DNA of 64,000 nucleotides from Crambe crambe (GCA_963924555.1 OZ004584.1:1611001-1675000), one strand, 5' to 3'. Counted from the stretch's first letter, positions 1 to 11,231 are shown. Numbers and translations: made by a program. The notes: generated by a model from the letters alone, not told the origin.

Positions 1-1242
1 CTGAGTAGATTGGTATAAGAATTATAGCATTTTGAAGACAGGAATTATTCCTGCATAAAGAAAAAAGTCAATGCTTTATATTGGTGCAATGGGGGCATCC
101 CAAAAATTCCCCGCCCCCGTGCACGTGATTCTTAGACCTTGACCTTGCATCTGACTGCACTTTAGTCTCGCGGGCCGACCCTTTACCAACCCAAGGGAAG
201 GGAAAAGGTCTGGTCAAACTCGCATGAGCGTTTCGTTCTACACTGTGGTCCAGGAATTTTTTGGATAATTAATTCAGTGTAAAATAACCTCAAAGTCAAA
301 GCTATGAATAATGTTAGAATAAATTGGCGTGTAAGTTTAGTCATTCGGGCATAAACTGGTGATCGATCGAGAGCGAGCTGCTAGAGAGAGCAGCTGCTGG
401 CTTGCTCTAGCTACTAAGTTATAAGAAGTTGCATGGAGCTAGTTGTGCCGCTGAAGGGTCGGCTGTGTGAGACTACACAGCAGCTACACACAGCAGCTAC
501 TGTGCCTTTGGAAAGCCCAGCAGGGATTGTGCTTATGCTCGACCTGTGAGTGCTAGTATTGCATACAGCATAGATCTATTGTAGCACTATTCCATGCGCG
601 CAATAATGTGACGCACGCAAATCATTAGCACGTTCTATTTTGCTGAGTGTGCGCTCATCCCTTCCCCCTAGCCCTTCCCTTGGGTTGGTAAAGGGTAGTC
701 CCGCGAGAACTGATCTGGTTATGAGCGAGCGCCTAGCGCCTAGCCTCGACAGGCTCTCGCGCGCGCACGGAAGGGGGGAGGGGAAGAAAGAGCCTGATCG
801 TAAATTTAATCACGTGCGACTCCTGCCGCCTGGCACGTTATCTCATTATGACGCTTCGATGTGCTAGAAATAGAATTAGAAATAGATTATTTGATCTACC
901 ATCAGGGGAGAAACTACCAGTACAGCGCAGCTCTTGGAAGTGTCAAGTTGGTTATTTGGTTATACTGTACTGGTGTTCCAAACGGCTCTGATCGACAGAT
1001 GCTGCTCATCCTTCAAGGAGAGATCGCTAAAACCTAACCTTCCAAGTCCGTCGTCTTCAAAACTAGCACTGCTATATACTAGCACTAGGAACACTAGCCT
1101 CGCGCCAGGCTCTCAGGAAGGGGGAGGGGGAAGGAAAAGAGAGCCTGGTTGCCACTGTCTGCGCATGCGCTGATTTTTCCGCGATTTTGCGGAATCCGGA
1201 TACTTGCCTGTATATGTCCGCAACACTAAACGTCAAAAGTTA

Positions 1243-1992
1243 GCCTCGTTCCCAGGCTCTCAGTGAAACGGGAAATGTGGGGGCGGAAAGGAGAGCCTGG
1301 TTTCTACTGCAGACCGGATCCCTCACATTCCGGGGGATTTGGATTCCCTCCGTACTTTCCCGTTTTTGATTTCATCATAATTTTGTCTAATCAGCGTTTT
1401 TTTGTGCAAGATGGCGAGTTCGTTTCTGAGAGTGTTTCTTCTAGCGTTTCTTCAAGCGATTCAAGTTCCCACTATCTGCAAGCGCTTTCTCATGCCCTGT
1501 CAATGCTTGGTTTACCTGAACTGTTGCTGAAGGAAGAGCAGAAGCTGGCTATCCGAGCTGTATTTGATGGCAAGGATATGTTCGTGCCCCTGCTCTCAAG
1601 GGATCTCCGCAAAGAAGATCTGGCCAGCTATTTGAAGCTAGTAATGTTTGCAGTTGCCTTCTCCAAGGATATTCTCCTCTTGCAAGCTTAACAGATGTGT
1701 GATGGGAAGGGGTCATCTGGAGCTAGCTCAGGGACATCCAGGAGTTTGTTGATCCTAAAAGCCCACTTCTATGATAATCCAGAACTGCTGAACAAGGCAA
1801 TGGCTGCACTTTACACAAGCGACATGCAATACGCACGTTTGTACTAATTGTGACGTTTACTTAATAATTACATCATCAATCGTGTTATGAATATAATTAT
1901 GTGGTCAAAATTTACACGCCCGTGCGTGCAGTAGAAACCAGGCTCTCCTTTCCGCCCCCACATTTCCTGAGAGCCTGGGAACGAGGCTAAGG
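1243..1992. repeat. Innermost inverted pair (about 65-bp arms) around the RecQ fragment
   Basis: The arms 1243-1310 and 1925-1992 are nearly perfect reverse complements, including a GTGGGGGCGGAAAGGAGAG-like core. They enclose about 615 bp that contains the helicase fragment, which suggests a separate, younger insertion inside the larger element. Confidence 0.7.
1393..1850 (+). pseudogene. RecQ-like DNA helicase fragment
   Basis: An open stretch ending at 1691 contains LGLPELLLKEEQKLAIR followed by AVFDGKDMFV. This resembles the start of RecQ-type helicases, where a Gln motif (KxEQ..AI) precedes GKDVF and the Walker A box. The Walker A sequence itself is missing: GKDMFV runs into unrelated residues, so the ATP-binding loop is deleted. 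Further coding-like traces (ILKAHFYDNPELLNKAM) occur in another frame near 1750-1810. It is a dead internal fragment of a transposon-borne helicase. Family assignment rests on short motifs only. Confidence 0.45.
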
Positions 1993-2734
1993 TCAAAGTA
2001 CATTGTTGCTCTACTACTGCTCAGTTGTCCTTTTCGCCCTCGAAACAAGGATTGTCACCCACTGCTTCTTCATTGCAGTAGTGTTACCCAAGATGAGGAC
2101 ACTTCTATTGCTGCTCACTACAAACGAAACCATGTTTAAATGACGTTTTATGACTAACATAGCACGCGCGTGGTGATTCGCGGCTTAAAAAATCAGCGCA
2201 TGTGCATACAGTGGCAACCAGGCTCTCTTTTCCTTCCCCCTCCTCCTTCCTGAGAGCCTGGCGCGAGGCTATAGGAACACTAGACACTGCCATTGTACGC
2301 ATTTGTACGTGAATGAACCGAAGAATTACGGAAGAATACAAAATTCACAGATTTCTGTGAAAAACCTGAGCATGCGCAGTCAGTGTGTACCAGGCTCTCT
2401 TTCTTCCCCTCCCCCCTTCTGTGCGCGTGTGAGAGCCTGGGGACGAGGCTAGAATCAAGCCTTGATGCAACTCTGATCAAGTATATAAGGTACAACACCA
2501 GTAAAAAGGCCTTAAAAATGACAATCAACTGTATAAATACGAGTTTATCCTTCCTTTTGGCTGAAACCTCTGATGAACTGCATAGCTGAAATAATACATG
2601 TCTGGGATGGATAGAAGGATCGCAGCATCCAGTTGCAATAAGCAATAGCTAGTTACAAAGTTACAAAGTAATAAGTATCTCTGAGACTTCATTATCCAGA
2701 TAGCTACATGCACCATAATATCATAAAAGGTGAT

Positions 2735-2925
2735 GATCACCAATATTACTATGAGCTAATTATTCCTATTTCACTCCTATTATGGGAGTGAAGTAGGAAT
2801 AGTTAGCTCATGGTTTGGTAATATTGGTGATGGATAAGGGATTACTTGACTGAAGTTCACTCCCTTGTTGCTTAACCTTTTTGAACCGCACACATACAGC
2901 CATCCCTACTTCTCCTTTTTAATAT
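2735..2925. repeat. MITE-like hairpin, truncated on its left
   Basis: Two arms built on CCAATATTACTATGAGCTAA and its complement flank a central TCACTCC/GGAGTGA stem near 2770-2795. The right arm continues to an ACTTCACTCC...TTTTTGAACYGCACACA end matching the complete copies at 42037-42268 and 44071-44303, while the left outer arm is absent. It lies upstream of membrane-protein gene 1. Confidence 0.7.
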
Positions 2926-2949
2926 TTTTTCCTTTGCTTGTACTATAAA

Positions 2950-4063
2950 TGTTCATGTTGCAGAAACACTTTAAGCATATACGTAAGTTGCATACATGCC
3001 ATATGTATTTATCCCATAACTTAGAGCCACTAAGCTAGCTGTTTATGTTGTAGAAACACTTTAGCTAAGCATTTGTCTGAAATAATTTGTATAGCTATGG
3101 CTACATGTATTAAAAAGCTGTGACTACAACAGCCACTATCCTCTGTTATTTCTTTTATGTTGCAGTAACACTCATGCATCAGTTATTGTTTATAAATTTA
3201 ATGTTTTTCCAAATGGACACTATAGCTATATAGCTAAAAGCTTCCATTTTTACAGTGTAGCAATTTATTAGCTTAAGGGTGCAGGCACACTCCACCCATG
3301 CATGGTTGCTAGGGAAAATTAACTTAAAAACTATATTCATGATAACTTGCACCACGTTATTAAGCATCAGAATAGTACTACATACACAAAAAATAAAGGA
3401 GGACCAATCAAAATGACTGATGTTATGACTGATTTCATTCTCAAGGTAACATCTCAATGACCATGGAATCAATGGCTGATTTTTGATATACAGCTTCTTA
3501 TACTTATTGCCATAAAAATTACATTTAGTTTTTGTCAATTCACATTTTATTTTTCAATTTATCCATAATAGGATCTTGTGTCTTGCACATTCTGTACTAC
3601 GTAGCTATAAACTAAAGCAAAATGTAACTTTTTAGACCTTACCAAGTAGTTGCCATATGCAAAATAATTATTGGCTCATTCCCATGCATAGTAGCTACAA
3701 TGACTTGTTCATTATTCATGCTAGCATGGATTTTATATGTGCCAAAGCAGCAGCTGCTATTGTGTTTACTATCTTTAGTGTGGTAGTGTTTGTGGTTAAT
3801 TAGTGCTTATACTAGCACATATGCCTTGGTTACTATGTGCCACCACCCTTAAACTAGCTAATAATAAAAATGGAAGCTTTTACTGCACACCATTTATCCC
3901 AATATCACGTACACACACTGTTTTGTTTTTAGTGTGTGTATTGGGTGTGCAGTGCACTGTGTAGCTACATGTATATCCTCTGTTTGCATCTGTTATAGTT
4001 GCTCTTACATAGTGCTGTCATTGCCAATACATGAATTAATAATGGAAGTGTTTCCGCAACATA
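2950..4063. repeat. Upstream segment framed by ATGTTGCRGAAACACTTT motifs in opposite orientations
   Basis: ATGTTGCAGAAACACTTT-like motifs recur in + orientation near 2958, 3038 and 3160, and the reverse form (AAGTGTTTCCGCAACAT) stands at 4047-4063, just before gene 1. The same arrangement precedes the other family members. No gene is visible in this stretch. The motifs could be terminal repeats of a short mobile element or shared regulatory sites. Confidence 0.45.
3883..3953. repeat. Conserved upstream stem-loop (CACACC / CCCAATA / ACACAC)
   Basis: ACTGCACACC, CCCAATA and ACACACAC are answered by GTGTGTGTATTGGGTGTGCAG across a TTTTGTTTTTA loop. Similar structures lie upstream of gene 2 (14232-14290) and gene 3 (23037-23126), with a weaker one upstream of gene 4 (about 36706-36752) and an inverted one near 41585-41665. 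Confidence 0.55.
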
Positions 4064-4114
4064 AATAGTTTTAATTAGGCATAAGCAAATAGCTAAAAAG
4101 CTGAATGCGTGCAG
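4044..4114 (+). promoter_or_regulatory. Putative core promoter of membrane-protein gene 1
   Basis: GGAAGTGTTTCCGCAACAT, then AAATAG, then a TAAAAAGCTGAATGC block shortly before the start codon. The block, usually (A)AATAAAAAGCTGAATGCAG, precedes all six family members at similar distance, which supports a shared TATA/TSS region. Function is inferred from position and conservation only. Confidence 0.4.
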
Positions 4115-4152
4115 TGCTATGCAGTTTCAATAGCTATCTAGCTATAATAAAA

Positions 4153-5523
4153 ATGAATAAAAAAGTGAATGTCGATGATGATACAAGATATAACATTCAT
4201 GAAAATGAATGCTATGCAACTACGATGTGTACTTCAGTTGTTAATGGAGAAGGAAAAAAAGAAGCTTTCTTAAAGAAGAAATTCTTCTGCATTTTAATGA
4301 TTGCAGTTGCAGTCATTTTGCTTATCATTGCAGTCTTTATCAGCATTGTATTTGCCTTTGTTGAGATCTCAAATTTGAAGAACGTTTCTTTTGGTCAGTC
4401 GAATCAAGAATTAGCAAAACTAAATGGCAAGTGTGAAGCCAATGGACAAATGCTCAATGTTTCAATGCTTAAGTTAAACCAGCTGAGGCAAGATTACTCT
4501 ATGCTGGAGAACAGAACCCAGGAATTGATTGAGACCACTGATTATTTTTTAATCCTAAATGATCAGTTTGACACTGTTCAACAAATGTTGAACACTTCTT
4601 TTGGTCAGTTAAATCAGGAATTAGCAAAACTAAACAACAAGTGTGAAGCCAATGGACGAATGCTCAATATTTCAATGCTTAAGTTAAACCAGTTGAGGCA
4701 AGATTATTCTGTGCTGGAGAACAGAACCCAGGAATTGATCAATAATTTAGAGAACCCAGGTTTGCATCCAAGTTATCCTGCAGCTTCATGTGCTGCTATT
4801 CTCCAGTTTGTTCCTTTCTCTCCCTCAGGCCACTACTGGATCAGGTCATCCAACGGCTCTGCTGTGCATGCGTACTGTGACATGACCAGGTCATGTGGTA
4901 ACATCACTGGAGGGTGGACTAGAGTGATTGAGCTGGATATGAGTAACACATCCCAGCATTGTCCTTCTTCTTGGACTATGACTTCATCACCTGCAAGATC
5001 GTGCTTTGCTTCCACACCTAGAACCTGCCCAGGAACATTTTTTCCAACTCCTGGATTGACCTACAGTCACATCTGTGGGCGAGCCATAGGATATTGTACT
5101 GGCACTACAGATGCCTTTGCTGAAATATTCAACTTCAGAAATTCTCCGAGTATTGATGAGCCGTACGTGGACGGTATCAGTGTGACTCATGGATCACCAC
5201 GACAACACATTTGGAGCTTCGGTGCAGGTTATGGTCATTATCTCTTCCGCTGTCCTTGTGATAATCCTAACCATGCTCTCAATCAAGCTCCCTATCCACC
5301 TTCTTATGTTGGCAATAACTACTTCTGTGATGGCAACTACAATGATGCATTGTGGGATGCTATGAACTGCACCACCAACTGCTGCACCTTCAACAATCCT
5401 CCGTGGTTCAGTGTGTCCCTCCCTGCCCCCACCTCTGATGATATTGAAGTGAGAATCTGTGGTGATGAGAATCCTAGTAATGAGAATGTCCTGCTAAGCT
5501 TTCTGCAGTTGTATGTGCAGTAA
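4153..5523 (+). CDS. Type II transmembrane fibrinogen-related protein, copy 1
   Basis: A single-exon gene of 456 codons if translation begins at the ATG that aligns with the start of the paralogues; an upstream in-frame ATG at 4105 is less likely. Cytoplasmic tail (residues 1-45) with DDDTRYNIHENECYATT, Lys-rich border, one hydrophobic helix (about 48-76), then a Leu-rich N-glycosylated stalk (NVS, NRT). The stalk holds two copies of a roughly 73-residue unit (QELAKLN...CEANG...SMLKLNQLRQDYS). The ectodomain begins near residue 225 with a fibrinogen-like lobe (HYWIRSSNG, YCDMTRSC, GGW) and continues with a Cys-rich lobe (HIWSFG, CPCDN, NNPPWF, DDIEVRICGDE). The usual fibrinogen C-lobe is not recognisable. 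A cell-surface recognition or adhesion receptor is inferred; the ligand is unknown. Closest to broken copy 6, with which it shares the doubled stalk. Confidence 0.85.
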   Translation: MNKKVNVDDDTRYNIHENECYATTMCTSVVNGEGKKEAFLKKKFFCILMIAVAVILLIIAVFISIVFAFVEISNLKNVSFGQSNQELAKLNGKCEANGQMLNVSMLKLNQLRQDYSMLENRTQELIETTDYFLILNDQFDTVQQMLNTSFGQLNQELAKLNNKCEANGRMLNISMLKLNQLRQDYSVLENRTQELINNLENPGLHPSYPAASCAAILQFVPFSPSGHYWIRSSNGSAVHAYCDMTRSCGNITGGWTRVIELDMSNTSQHCPSSWTMTSSPARSCFASTPRTCPGTFFPTPGLTYSHICGRAIGYCTGTTDAFAEIFNFRNSPSIDEPYVDGISVTHGSPRQHIWSFGAGYGHYLFRCPCDNPNHALNQAPYPPSYVGNNYFCDGNYNDALWDAMNCTTNCCTFNNPPWFSVSLPAPTSDDIEVRICGDENPSNENVLLSFLQLYVQ

Positions 5524-5869
5524 TTCCAGTTCCTGCATGATTACTATAAAGACAATTAAAATAGCTAGAGTGTGCATGACTTGAATCATTGGTAGCTATG
5601 TATTGCTCATTATTGTAGTGAATTCTTGTTCTTGCTGGATAAATCTTATCCATTAATTGTGTGCTAAATTTTTTGTTTCTGAATGCTAAATTAAATTTGT
5701 ATCACCAATAGCTATAATCTGTTTTTTCAGTTAGAATAATAGTGCGGTAATCAATCATCAGGAGGGATGGAAAGTGCCTCTCCATTTTATTAGCTATGAC
5801 ATTAGTAAATCAGTAATGTGCAAGTACACTCTTTGCTAATTAATAATACAAGCTACATATGTATCATGG

Positions 5870-6030
5870 GCAAGATTATTGTAAGACTTGTGATGAAGTT
5901 CCTATTTTGCTTGGATGTGTCATGCAGGACTACATAGCACTCTTTGGGATGGAGAAGAGTGTGATAATTACTCATTGCTACAGAAATAATCCTCCATTAT
6001 AGTTATTCTATAAGCAGAGGACCACTGACA
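5870..6030 (+). pseudogene. Decayed C-terminal exon of a related fibrinogen-like gene
   Basis: GATGAAGTTCC, CTCTTTGGGATGGAGAAGAG and TGCTACAGAAATAATCCTCC can be read as fragments of the family C-lobe (LWDGEECG, CCYRNNPP), with stops and gaps. Equivalent relics lie downstream of copies 3, 4 and 6, so a second gene probably belonged to the ancestral duplication unit. Confidence 0.5.
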
Positions 6031-6153
6031 ATATTTTTGTAATAATAATTGTGTTGACATAATTATGATGAGTTGGCACCTTTTCTCCTATAAGTTCCTG
6101 CGCTAAAATTTCACCTGCTTGTGCATCTTCCAGCGAACTGCATTTATATTGAA

Positions 6154-6260
6154 ATGTCTAGTACAATTGGTTTGGAGGCTGCAGCAAATGCTGCAATAAG
6201 ACTTGGATACGAAGAGGGCTTGAAGGCCAACCAGCTGAAAGTAGTGCAATGTCACTTTTT
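6154..6260 (+). pseudogene. Short RecQ-like helicase N-terminal remnant
   Basis: The reading contains ANAAIRLGYEEGLKANQLKVV, which resembles the residues before the Gln motif of transposon-borne RecQ-like helicases (ALxxLGYxxLKxxQxEVV). No Walker A motif follows. A more degraded version sits at the matching place in block B (about 45420-45530). The similarity is short. Confidence 0.35.
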
Positions 6261-6400
6261 TTCTGAGATGGATATTTTCATTCCTTATATTACAGTCACA
6301 TCCACAACAGTACACAGGCATCATTGAATATTATCGTACGATAAAAAAACTATGACAACTGTGATGTCACTGGCTATATATAATACTGCTAGCTATATAT

Positions 6401-6430
6401 GATTTCTAGAGGGAGTTTATAAGCCATTAA
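6401..6430. other. Paralogous empty sites of the two large block-B transposons
   Basis: This locus reads GATTTCT at 6401-6407, a short AGAGGGAGTTTATAAGCCA stretch, then TTAA at 6427-6430. In block B the 6021-bp transposon sits between two GACTTCT copies and the 9420-bp transposon between two TTAA copies, with the same intervening bases. Block A therefore preserves the uninterrupted target. Confidence 0.85.
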
Positions 6431-6618
6431 AATAAAAGCTCTATGTAAACAAGCATGCTATACTTATATGTACCTATATAGACTTTTAATAATGATACAT
6501 TATAGCTAGCTATAATTATGGCTACCAGAGAATTATCTGTAGCTATATTATATTTCTCCATTCCATAATGATCTGCTTTTGATGATCCGGATTGATCCCA
6601 TCACAGGCAAGGTAGTCT

Positions 6619-6781
6619 TGTGGTATAACTATACTAGTTATACATGTAGTTACATGTACTGTTTATAATTAGGTTACATGTTTACAGGTTAGCACCTGCA
6701 TGATCATTCTAGCAGCTGTTTTATATATAGAGAACTAGCTATCAACAGACTATTACTCTTTACTATTTCGGAGATACCACA
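6619..6781 (+). repeat. 5' LTR of gypsy element 1
   Basis: 163 bp, starting TGTGGTATAAC and ending ATACCACA; it matches 10466-10638 except for a gap. Confidence 0.93.
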
Positions 6782-6812
6782 TGGTGGCAGCGGTGAGATT
6801 GAACACTAGCTA

Positions 6813-9800
6813 TTGAAAATGTCTCATATTCGTTTACAACCTCCAGATGCCTTTAATTTCCGCAACCCTAATGACTGGCCCAGATGGAAAAAAAGATTTG
6901 AACAATTTCGAGTTGCATCAAACCTGAGTAGGGATCCTGAAGATAGACAGATTAGTACCCTGCTATATTGCCTTGGGGAAGAAGCAGAGAATGTTTTGAC
7001 CTCTACAGGTATTTCGGAGGATGACAGAAAGAAATATATGACTCAGTTCTATTGCAATTTGACAAGTTTTTCAAAGTACGGAGGAATGTTATATTTGAAA
7101 GAGCTGTTTTCAACAGAAGAAATCAGCAACAGGGGGAATCTGTGGAACAATACATCATTGAACTATACAAATTGGCAGAAACCTGTGAGTATGGAACGAT
7201 GACACCAGAACTCATACGCGATCGTCTCATTGTGGGAATACTTGATTCTGAACTGTCTGAGAGACTTCAACTAATCCCTGATCTTTCGTTGGAGAAAGCA
7301 AAAGAAATGGTACGTCAAAACGAAGCTGTCCATGAACAGCAACAGGAACTAAAAGGATCAAAAGAATTCAGTTCTGTGAATGAACTAGCTTCAAGGCGAG
7401 GAAAGTATCCCGCAACAGGCAGAAAATACAATTCCAGGACACTTAAAGCTTGTTCTCGCTGTGGGAGAGGCCCACACCCCCGTGAAAAATGTCCAGCCAT
7501 AGATGCCGAGTGCCATAATTGCAAAAAGAGAGGGCATTTTAGCTCTCAATGCTTCAGCAAAAGAATTTCAGAAGTAGAAGTAACAGAAGAATGTAATTTG
7601 GAAGCAGCATTCTTGAATACTGTTGAATCTAATCCCAAAACATTTTGGGTCGACAAGATAAGTATAAACGGACAAGAAACAGTATTTAAATTGGATACTG
7701 GAGCAGAAGTCACTGCCATTTCCCAGCAAACGTTTGAAAGTCTGGATAAACCCAGACTCAGCAAAGCAGAAAAGATCCTTTATGGACCATCCAAATAACT
7801 TTTGGATGTCACAGGACAATTCATGGCCAAACTCTCAAGGGGGAAGATCACCACTACACAACAAGTGTTCATAATCAACGGACTCAAGAATAACCTGCTT
7901 GGTCTCCCTGCTATTACTCAGCTGAACCTGGTAGCAAGGGTGGGGGAAACTACAGATATTCGCTCACAGATTGTACAGAAATACTCACCAATGTTTCAAG
8001 GACTTGGGAACCTTGGATGTGAGTATACTATCAAATTAAAGCCAGGTGCATCCCCACATTCAATATTTGCCCCGAGGCATGTTCCACTTCCGTTACGTTC
8101 TAAAGTCAAGGAGGAATTGGAAAAAAATGGAATCGATGGGAGTAATCTCAAGAGTTGATGAACCAACCGAATGGTGCGCTGGAATGGTAGTTGTGCCAAA
8201 AAAAGGGGGGAAAATCCGTGTGTGTGTAGATTTGAAACCCCTTAACTCAAATGTTCTCAACAAATTACCGTTTGGCATTTCGAGTGCCCCTGAACACTTC
8301 CAGAAACGAATGTCTGAAATCCTAGTTGGTCTTGAGGGCGTACTCTGTTCGATGGATGATGTCCTTATCTTTGGGAAAGACCTACATGAGCACAACACTC
8401 GCCTTGACACAGTCTTCAGGCGAGTTCAAGCTGCAGGAGTAACATTAAATTTGGAAAAATGTGAGTTCGCAAAAAGATCACTAAAGTATCTTGGTCATAT
8501 CATTGACGAGAAAGGAATCAAAGCAGATCCAAACAAGACCTCAGCTATTCTGGAGATGCACCCCCCTAAAACAGTGTCTGAGCTGAGGAGGTTCCTAGGA
8601 ATGGTCAACCAGCTGGGGAAATTCTCAAAGAACTTGGCTGATTTGACTAAACCTCTACGAGAACTACTGAGCAAACAGAAACAGTGGGTGTGGAGCACTC
8701 CACAGGACCAAGCTTTCCAAAAGGTTAAATCAGAACTCTCTAATGAAACAATTTTGGCACTCTACGACCCAGAAGCAGACACAAAAGTTTCAGCTGACGC
8801 ATCATCTTACGGCCTGGGTGCGGTCCTATTGCAGAAATCTGAAACCTCCTGGAAGCCAGTAGCATTCGCTTCCCGCTCTATGTCCGAGACTGAATAGCGT
8901 TATGCACAAATTGAAAAGGAGGCCCTTGCCAGCACATGGGCATGTGAAAAGTTCTCCAGCTACATCTTGGGAAAACCATTCATAATTGAGACCGATCACA
9001 AGCCACTGGTCCCATTGCTGGGAGCAAAAAACCTCGATAGCCTTCCACCCCGAGTTCTCCGATTTCGATTGAGGTTAGACTGATTTGATTATCACATAAT
9101 CCATGTCCCAGGAAAAGAATTGTACACTGCAGATACGCTGTCTCGAGCCCCATTATCATACTATGGAGATCAAAAACTCCAGGAGGAGGCAGAGTCACTG
9201 ATGGAAATGTGCGTTGACCACTTACCAGCTAACAGTTCACGTCTAGACGAGTTCCGGAAGGCACAAGCAACAGATCCTGTTTGTTCATCCCTCATCAATT
9301 ACTGCAGACATGGCTGGCCAAATGAAAAAAGGGACATCGATGTCACACTCATATTGGCATGTACGAAGTGAACTCACAGTTCATAACAATCTACTTTGTA
9401 TGGCAGAAGGATCCTAGTACCTAAACAATTGCAGAAAGAAATTCTTTACAAAATACATTGTGGTCACCAGGGCATACAACGGTGTCAATCGCGAGCCAAA
9501 ACAGCAGTATGGTGGCCAGGTATTTTACAGCATATCGCTGACATGGTCGAAAAATGCCCAGAGTGCATCAAAAATACCTCACAGAAAAGCGAACCACTTC
9601 TCTCAACTAAACTCCCAGACTACCCTTGGCAGAGGATTGGAACAGACTTATTCATGCTGAATGGAGCCACCTATCTACTAGTCATAGACTATTTCTCCAG
9701 ATTTGTCGAAGTTGTGAAGTTGAAAACCACCACTTCAGCCAGCATCATTGAAGTTTTGAAACCCATATTTGCACGATTTGGTATACCAGAAACCCTGATG

Positions 9801-10444
9801 AGTGACAATGGTCCTCAATACTCTTCCCAGGAGTTTGCTAACTTTGCCAAAACTTACGATTTCTGCCACATTACCAGCAGCCTCATTATCCGCAATCCAA
9901 TGGCCTAGCCGAAAGGGCCATACAAACAGTTAAGAAGCTGTTGAAGGAGTCAAAAGATCCCTACCAAGCAGTACTCAGTTATCGAAGCACACCCCTTCCC
10001 TGGTGTAATATTTCTCCAGCAGAACTCCTAATGGGCAGACAGCTCCATACAGCACTGCCACAAGTTGATGATCTGTTGCTACCGAAATGGCCATATCTGG
10101 ACGAATTTCGACGTAAGGATGTGGAATTTAAACAAAAGCAGAAGCAGAATTTTGACAGCCGTCATCGTGTTCGAGTACTCCCTCCTATTCCTAACAACAC
10201 AGAAGTGCAAATCACATCTGGGACTGAGACCACAGGCCAGGTAATCACACCAGCCAATGCTCCAAGGTCATACATAGTTGAAACGCCCACTGGCTTAGTG
10301 AGGAGGAATCGCCGCCACCTCAATGTTATTCCTAATGACCAGACTTCCGATGGAGTTCAACAACCTGATACTCCTCCCCGCCAGATTATGACAAGGTCCC
10401 AAACCGGAACAGTAATTCACCCCCCTGACCGATTCCATTTCTAA
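6813..10444 (+). pseudogene. Broken gag-pol of gypsy element 1
   Basis: Gag begins at 6813 or 6819 and shifts frame near 7045. Two CCHC zinc knuckles follow (CSRCGRGPHPREKC, CHNCKKRGHFSSQC), then protease with LDTGAEV near 7697. A stop near 7797 and a shift near 8120-8150 break pol. Within RT, text after VCVDLKPLN jumps to KLPFGISSAPEHF, so about 60 residues of the palm are deleted; the YxDD box reads SMDD. RNase H (DASSYGLGAVL, ETDHKPL) is interrupted by stops near 8895 and 9082. Integrase keeps HCGH, CPEC, GTDLF, SDNGPQ and NGLAERA with a frameshift near 9885. The element cannot move on its own products. Confidence 0.88.
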
Positions 10445-10465
10445 CCAAACTCTGAGAAAGAGAGA

Positions 10466-10638
10466 TGTGGTATAACTATACTAGTTATACATGTAGTTAC
10501 ATGTACTGTTTATAATTAGGTTACATGTTTACAGGTTAGCACCTGCTTAGAGGTGCATGATCATTCTAGCAGCTGTTTTATATATAGAGAACTAGCTATC
10601 AACAGACTATTACTCTTTACTATTTCGGAGATACCACA
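10466..10638 (+). repeat. 3' LTR of gypsy element 1
   Basis: 173 bp; identical in layout to the 5' LTR apart from about ten extra bases (TTAGAGGTGC). Confidence 0.93.
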
Positions 10639-10909
10639 GTCTGGCATAGCACTGCCCACCAACTTGAGTACGTGGTAATACGTACATAGTCTGGCATAGC
10701 AGCTTGTAAACTTCACAAGCCTTTAACAGCTTTTAATGTTTGCTTGATAAGACCCCATATTATGGTGAATGAGTTAGTTGATGCCACTATAGGCTGGGTG
10801 GGTGGTTTTATTTCAAAATCTTCTCTGATATAGCTAGCTACGTATGGAGAAGGGGATGTTGAGTGATAGCTAACTAAGTATGTAATCATCACCCTCTAAC
10901 AGTCTACAT

Positions 10910-11170
10910 GTTCACAGACCGCAGCAGTGTAGTGAAAGCTGTGTTTGTCAATGATGAGAATGTCTGAGTGGTAAGGTGGTTGTGGATGCTCAGGTGAAGC
11001 TTCATTACCTCTTCTATGTGACATGGTTGAAGTTCAAATCAGAGACTGCAGACCCTAAGTTCGTGGTAACCAAGAACTTGTACCAGAGGGATTGGATCAC
11101 TAGTCCTAGACTGATGTGTTCTTGCTGCTACAAAGGCCAATGAACCCTTTTACTTTGTGTCTGAAGTAGG
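10910..11170 (+). pseudogene. Unrecognised coding remnant, block A copy
   Basis: Short exon-like readings (KAVFVNDENV, then VKLHYL...FVVTKNLYQRD) are broken by stops. The block-B homologue at about 61470-61720 keeps a longer reading. The protein family is not recognised. Everything else between the LTR and 11230 looks non-coding. Confidence 0.35.
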
Positions 11171-11231
11171 TGAGTCACTTGATTAGCTGCTAGCTACTAT
11201 AACTTATGTGTGTCATAATAGGGTCAGAGTC

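Larger units (their letters stand above)
160..2452. mobile_element. Nested inverted-repeat DNA element (about 2.3 kb)
   Basis: The segment is bounded by TAGTCTCG on the left and CGAGGCTA on the right and holds at least four inverted pairs nested in one another: about 165-213 with 668-712, 736-800 with 2391-2452, 1096-1175 with 2190-2275, and 1243-1310 with 1925-1992. Most arms share a sub-motif in which CAGGCTCTC and GAGAGCCTG enclose a G/C-rich purine tract. The duplicated block near 41.22-41.30 kb carries the same flanks (an ATTCTTGGACCTTGACC-type stretch, then TGATCAAGTATATAAGG) without this insert, so that locus acts as an empty site. The only coding trace is a RecQ-like helicase fragment. 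It is either a stack of related MITEs inserted into each other or one element grown by inverted duplication. Exact ends and target duplication are not resolved. Confidence 0.6.
6619..10638 (+). mobile_element. Ty3/gypsy LTR retrotransposon 1 (decayed)
   Basis: Two near-identical LTRs (TGTGGTATAAC...ATACCACA) enclose gag-protease-RT-RNase H-integrase order, the Ty3/gypsy order. A GTCT repeat flanks both ends (6615-6618 and 10639-10642), giving a 4-bp target duplication. TGGTGGCAGCGG directly after the 5' LTR is the likely primer-binding site, and GAGAAAGAGAGA before the 3' LTR is the likely polypurine tract. The LTRs differ by about 10 inserted bases and few substitutions, so the insertion is not ancient although the coding region is disrupted. 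Confidence 0.92.

Noticed and set aside
4833..5190. Minus-strand readings inside the fibrinogen-like genes (also at 23808, 37414, 43149)
   Set aside because: Antisense shadows of a conserved coding lobe; they recur only because the sense sequence is conserved.
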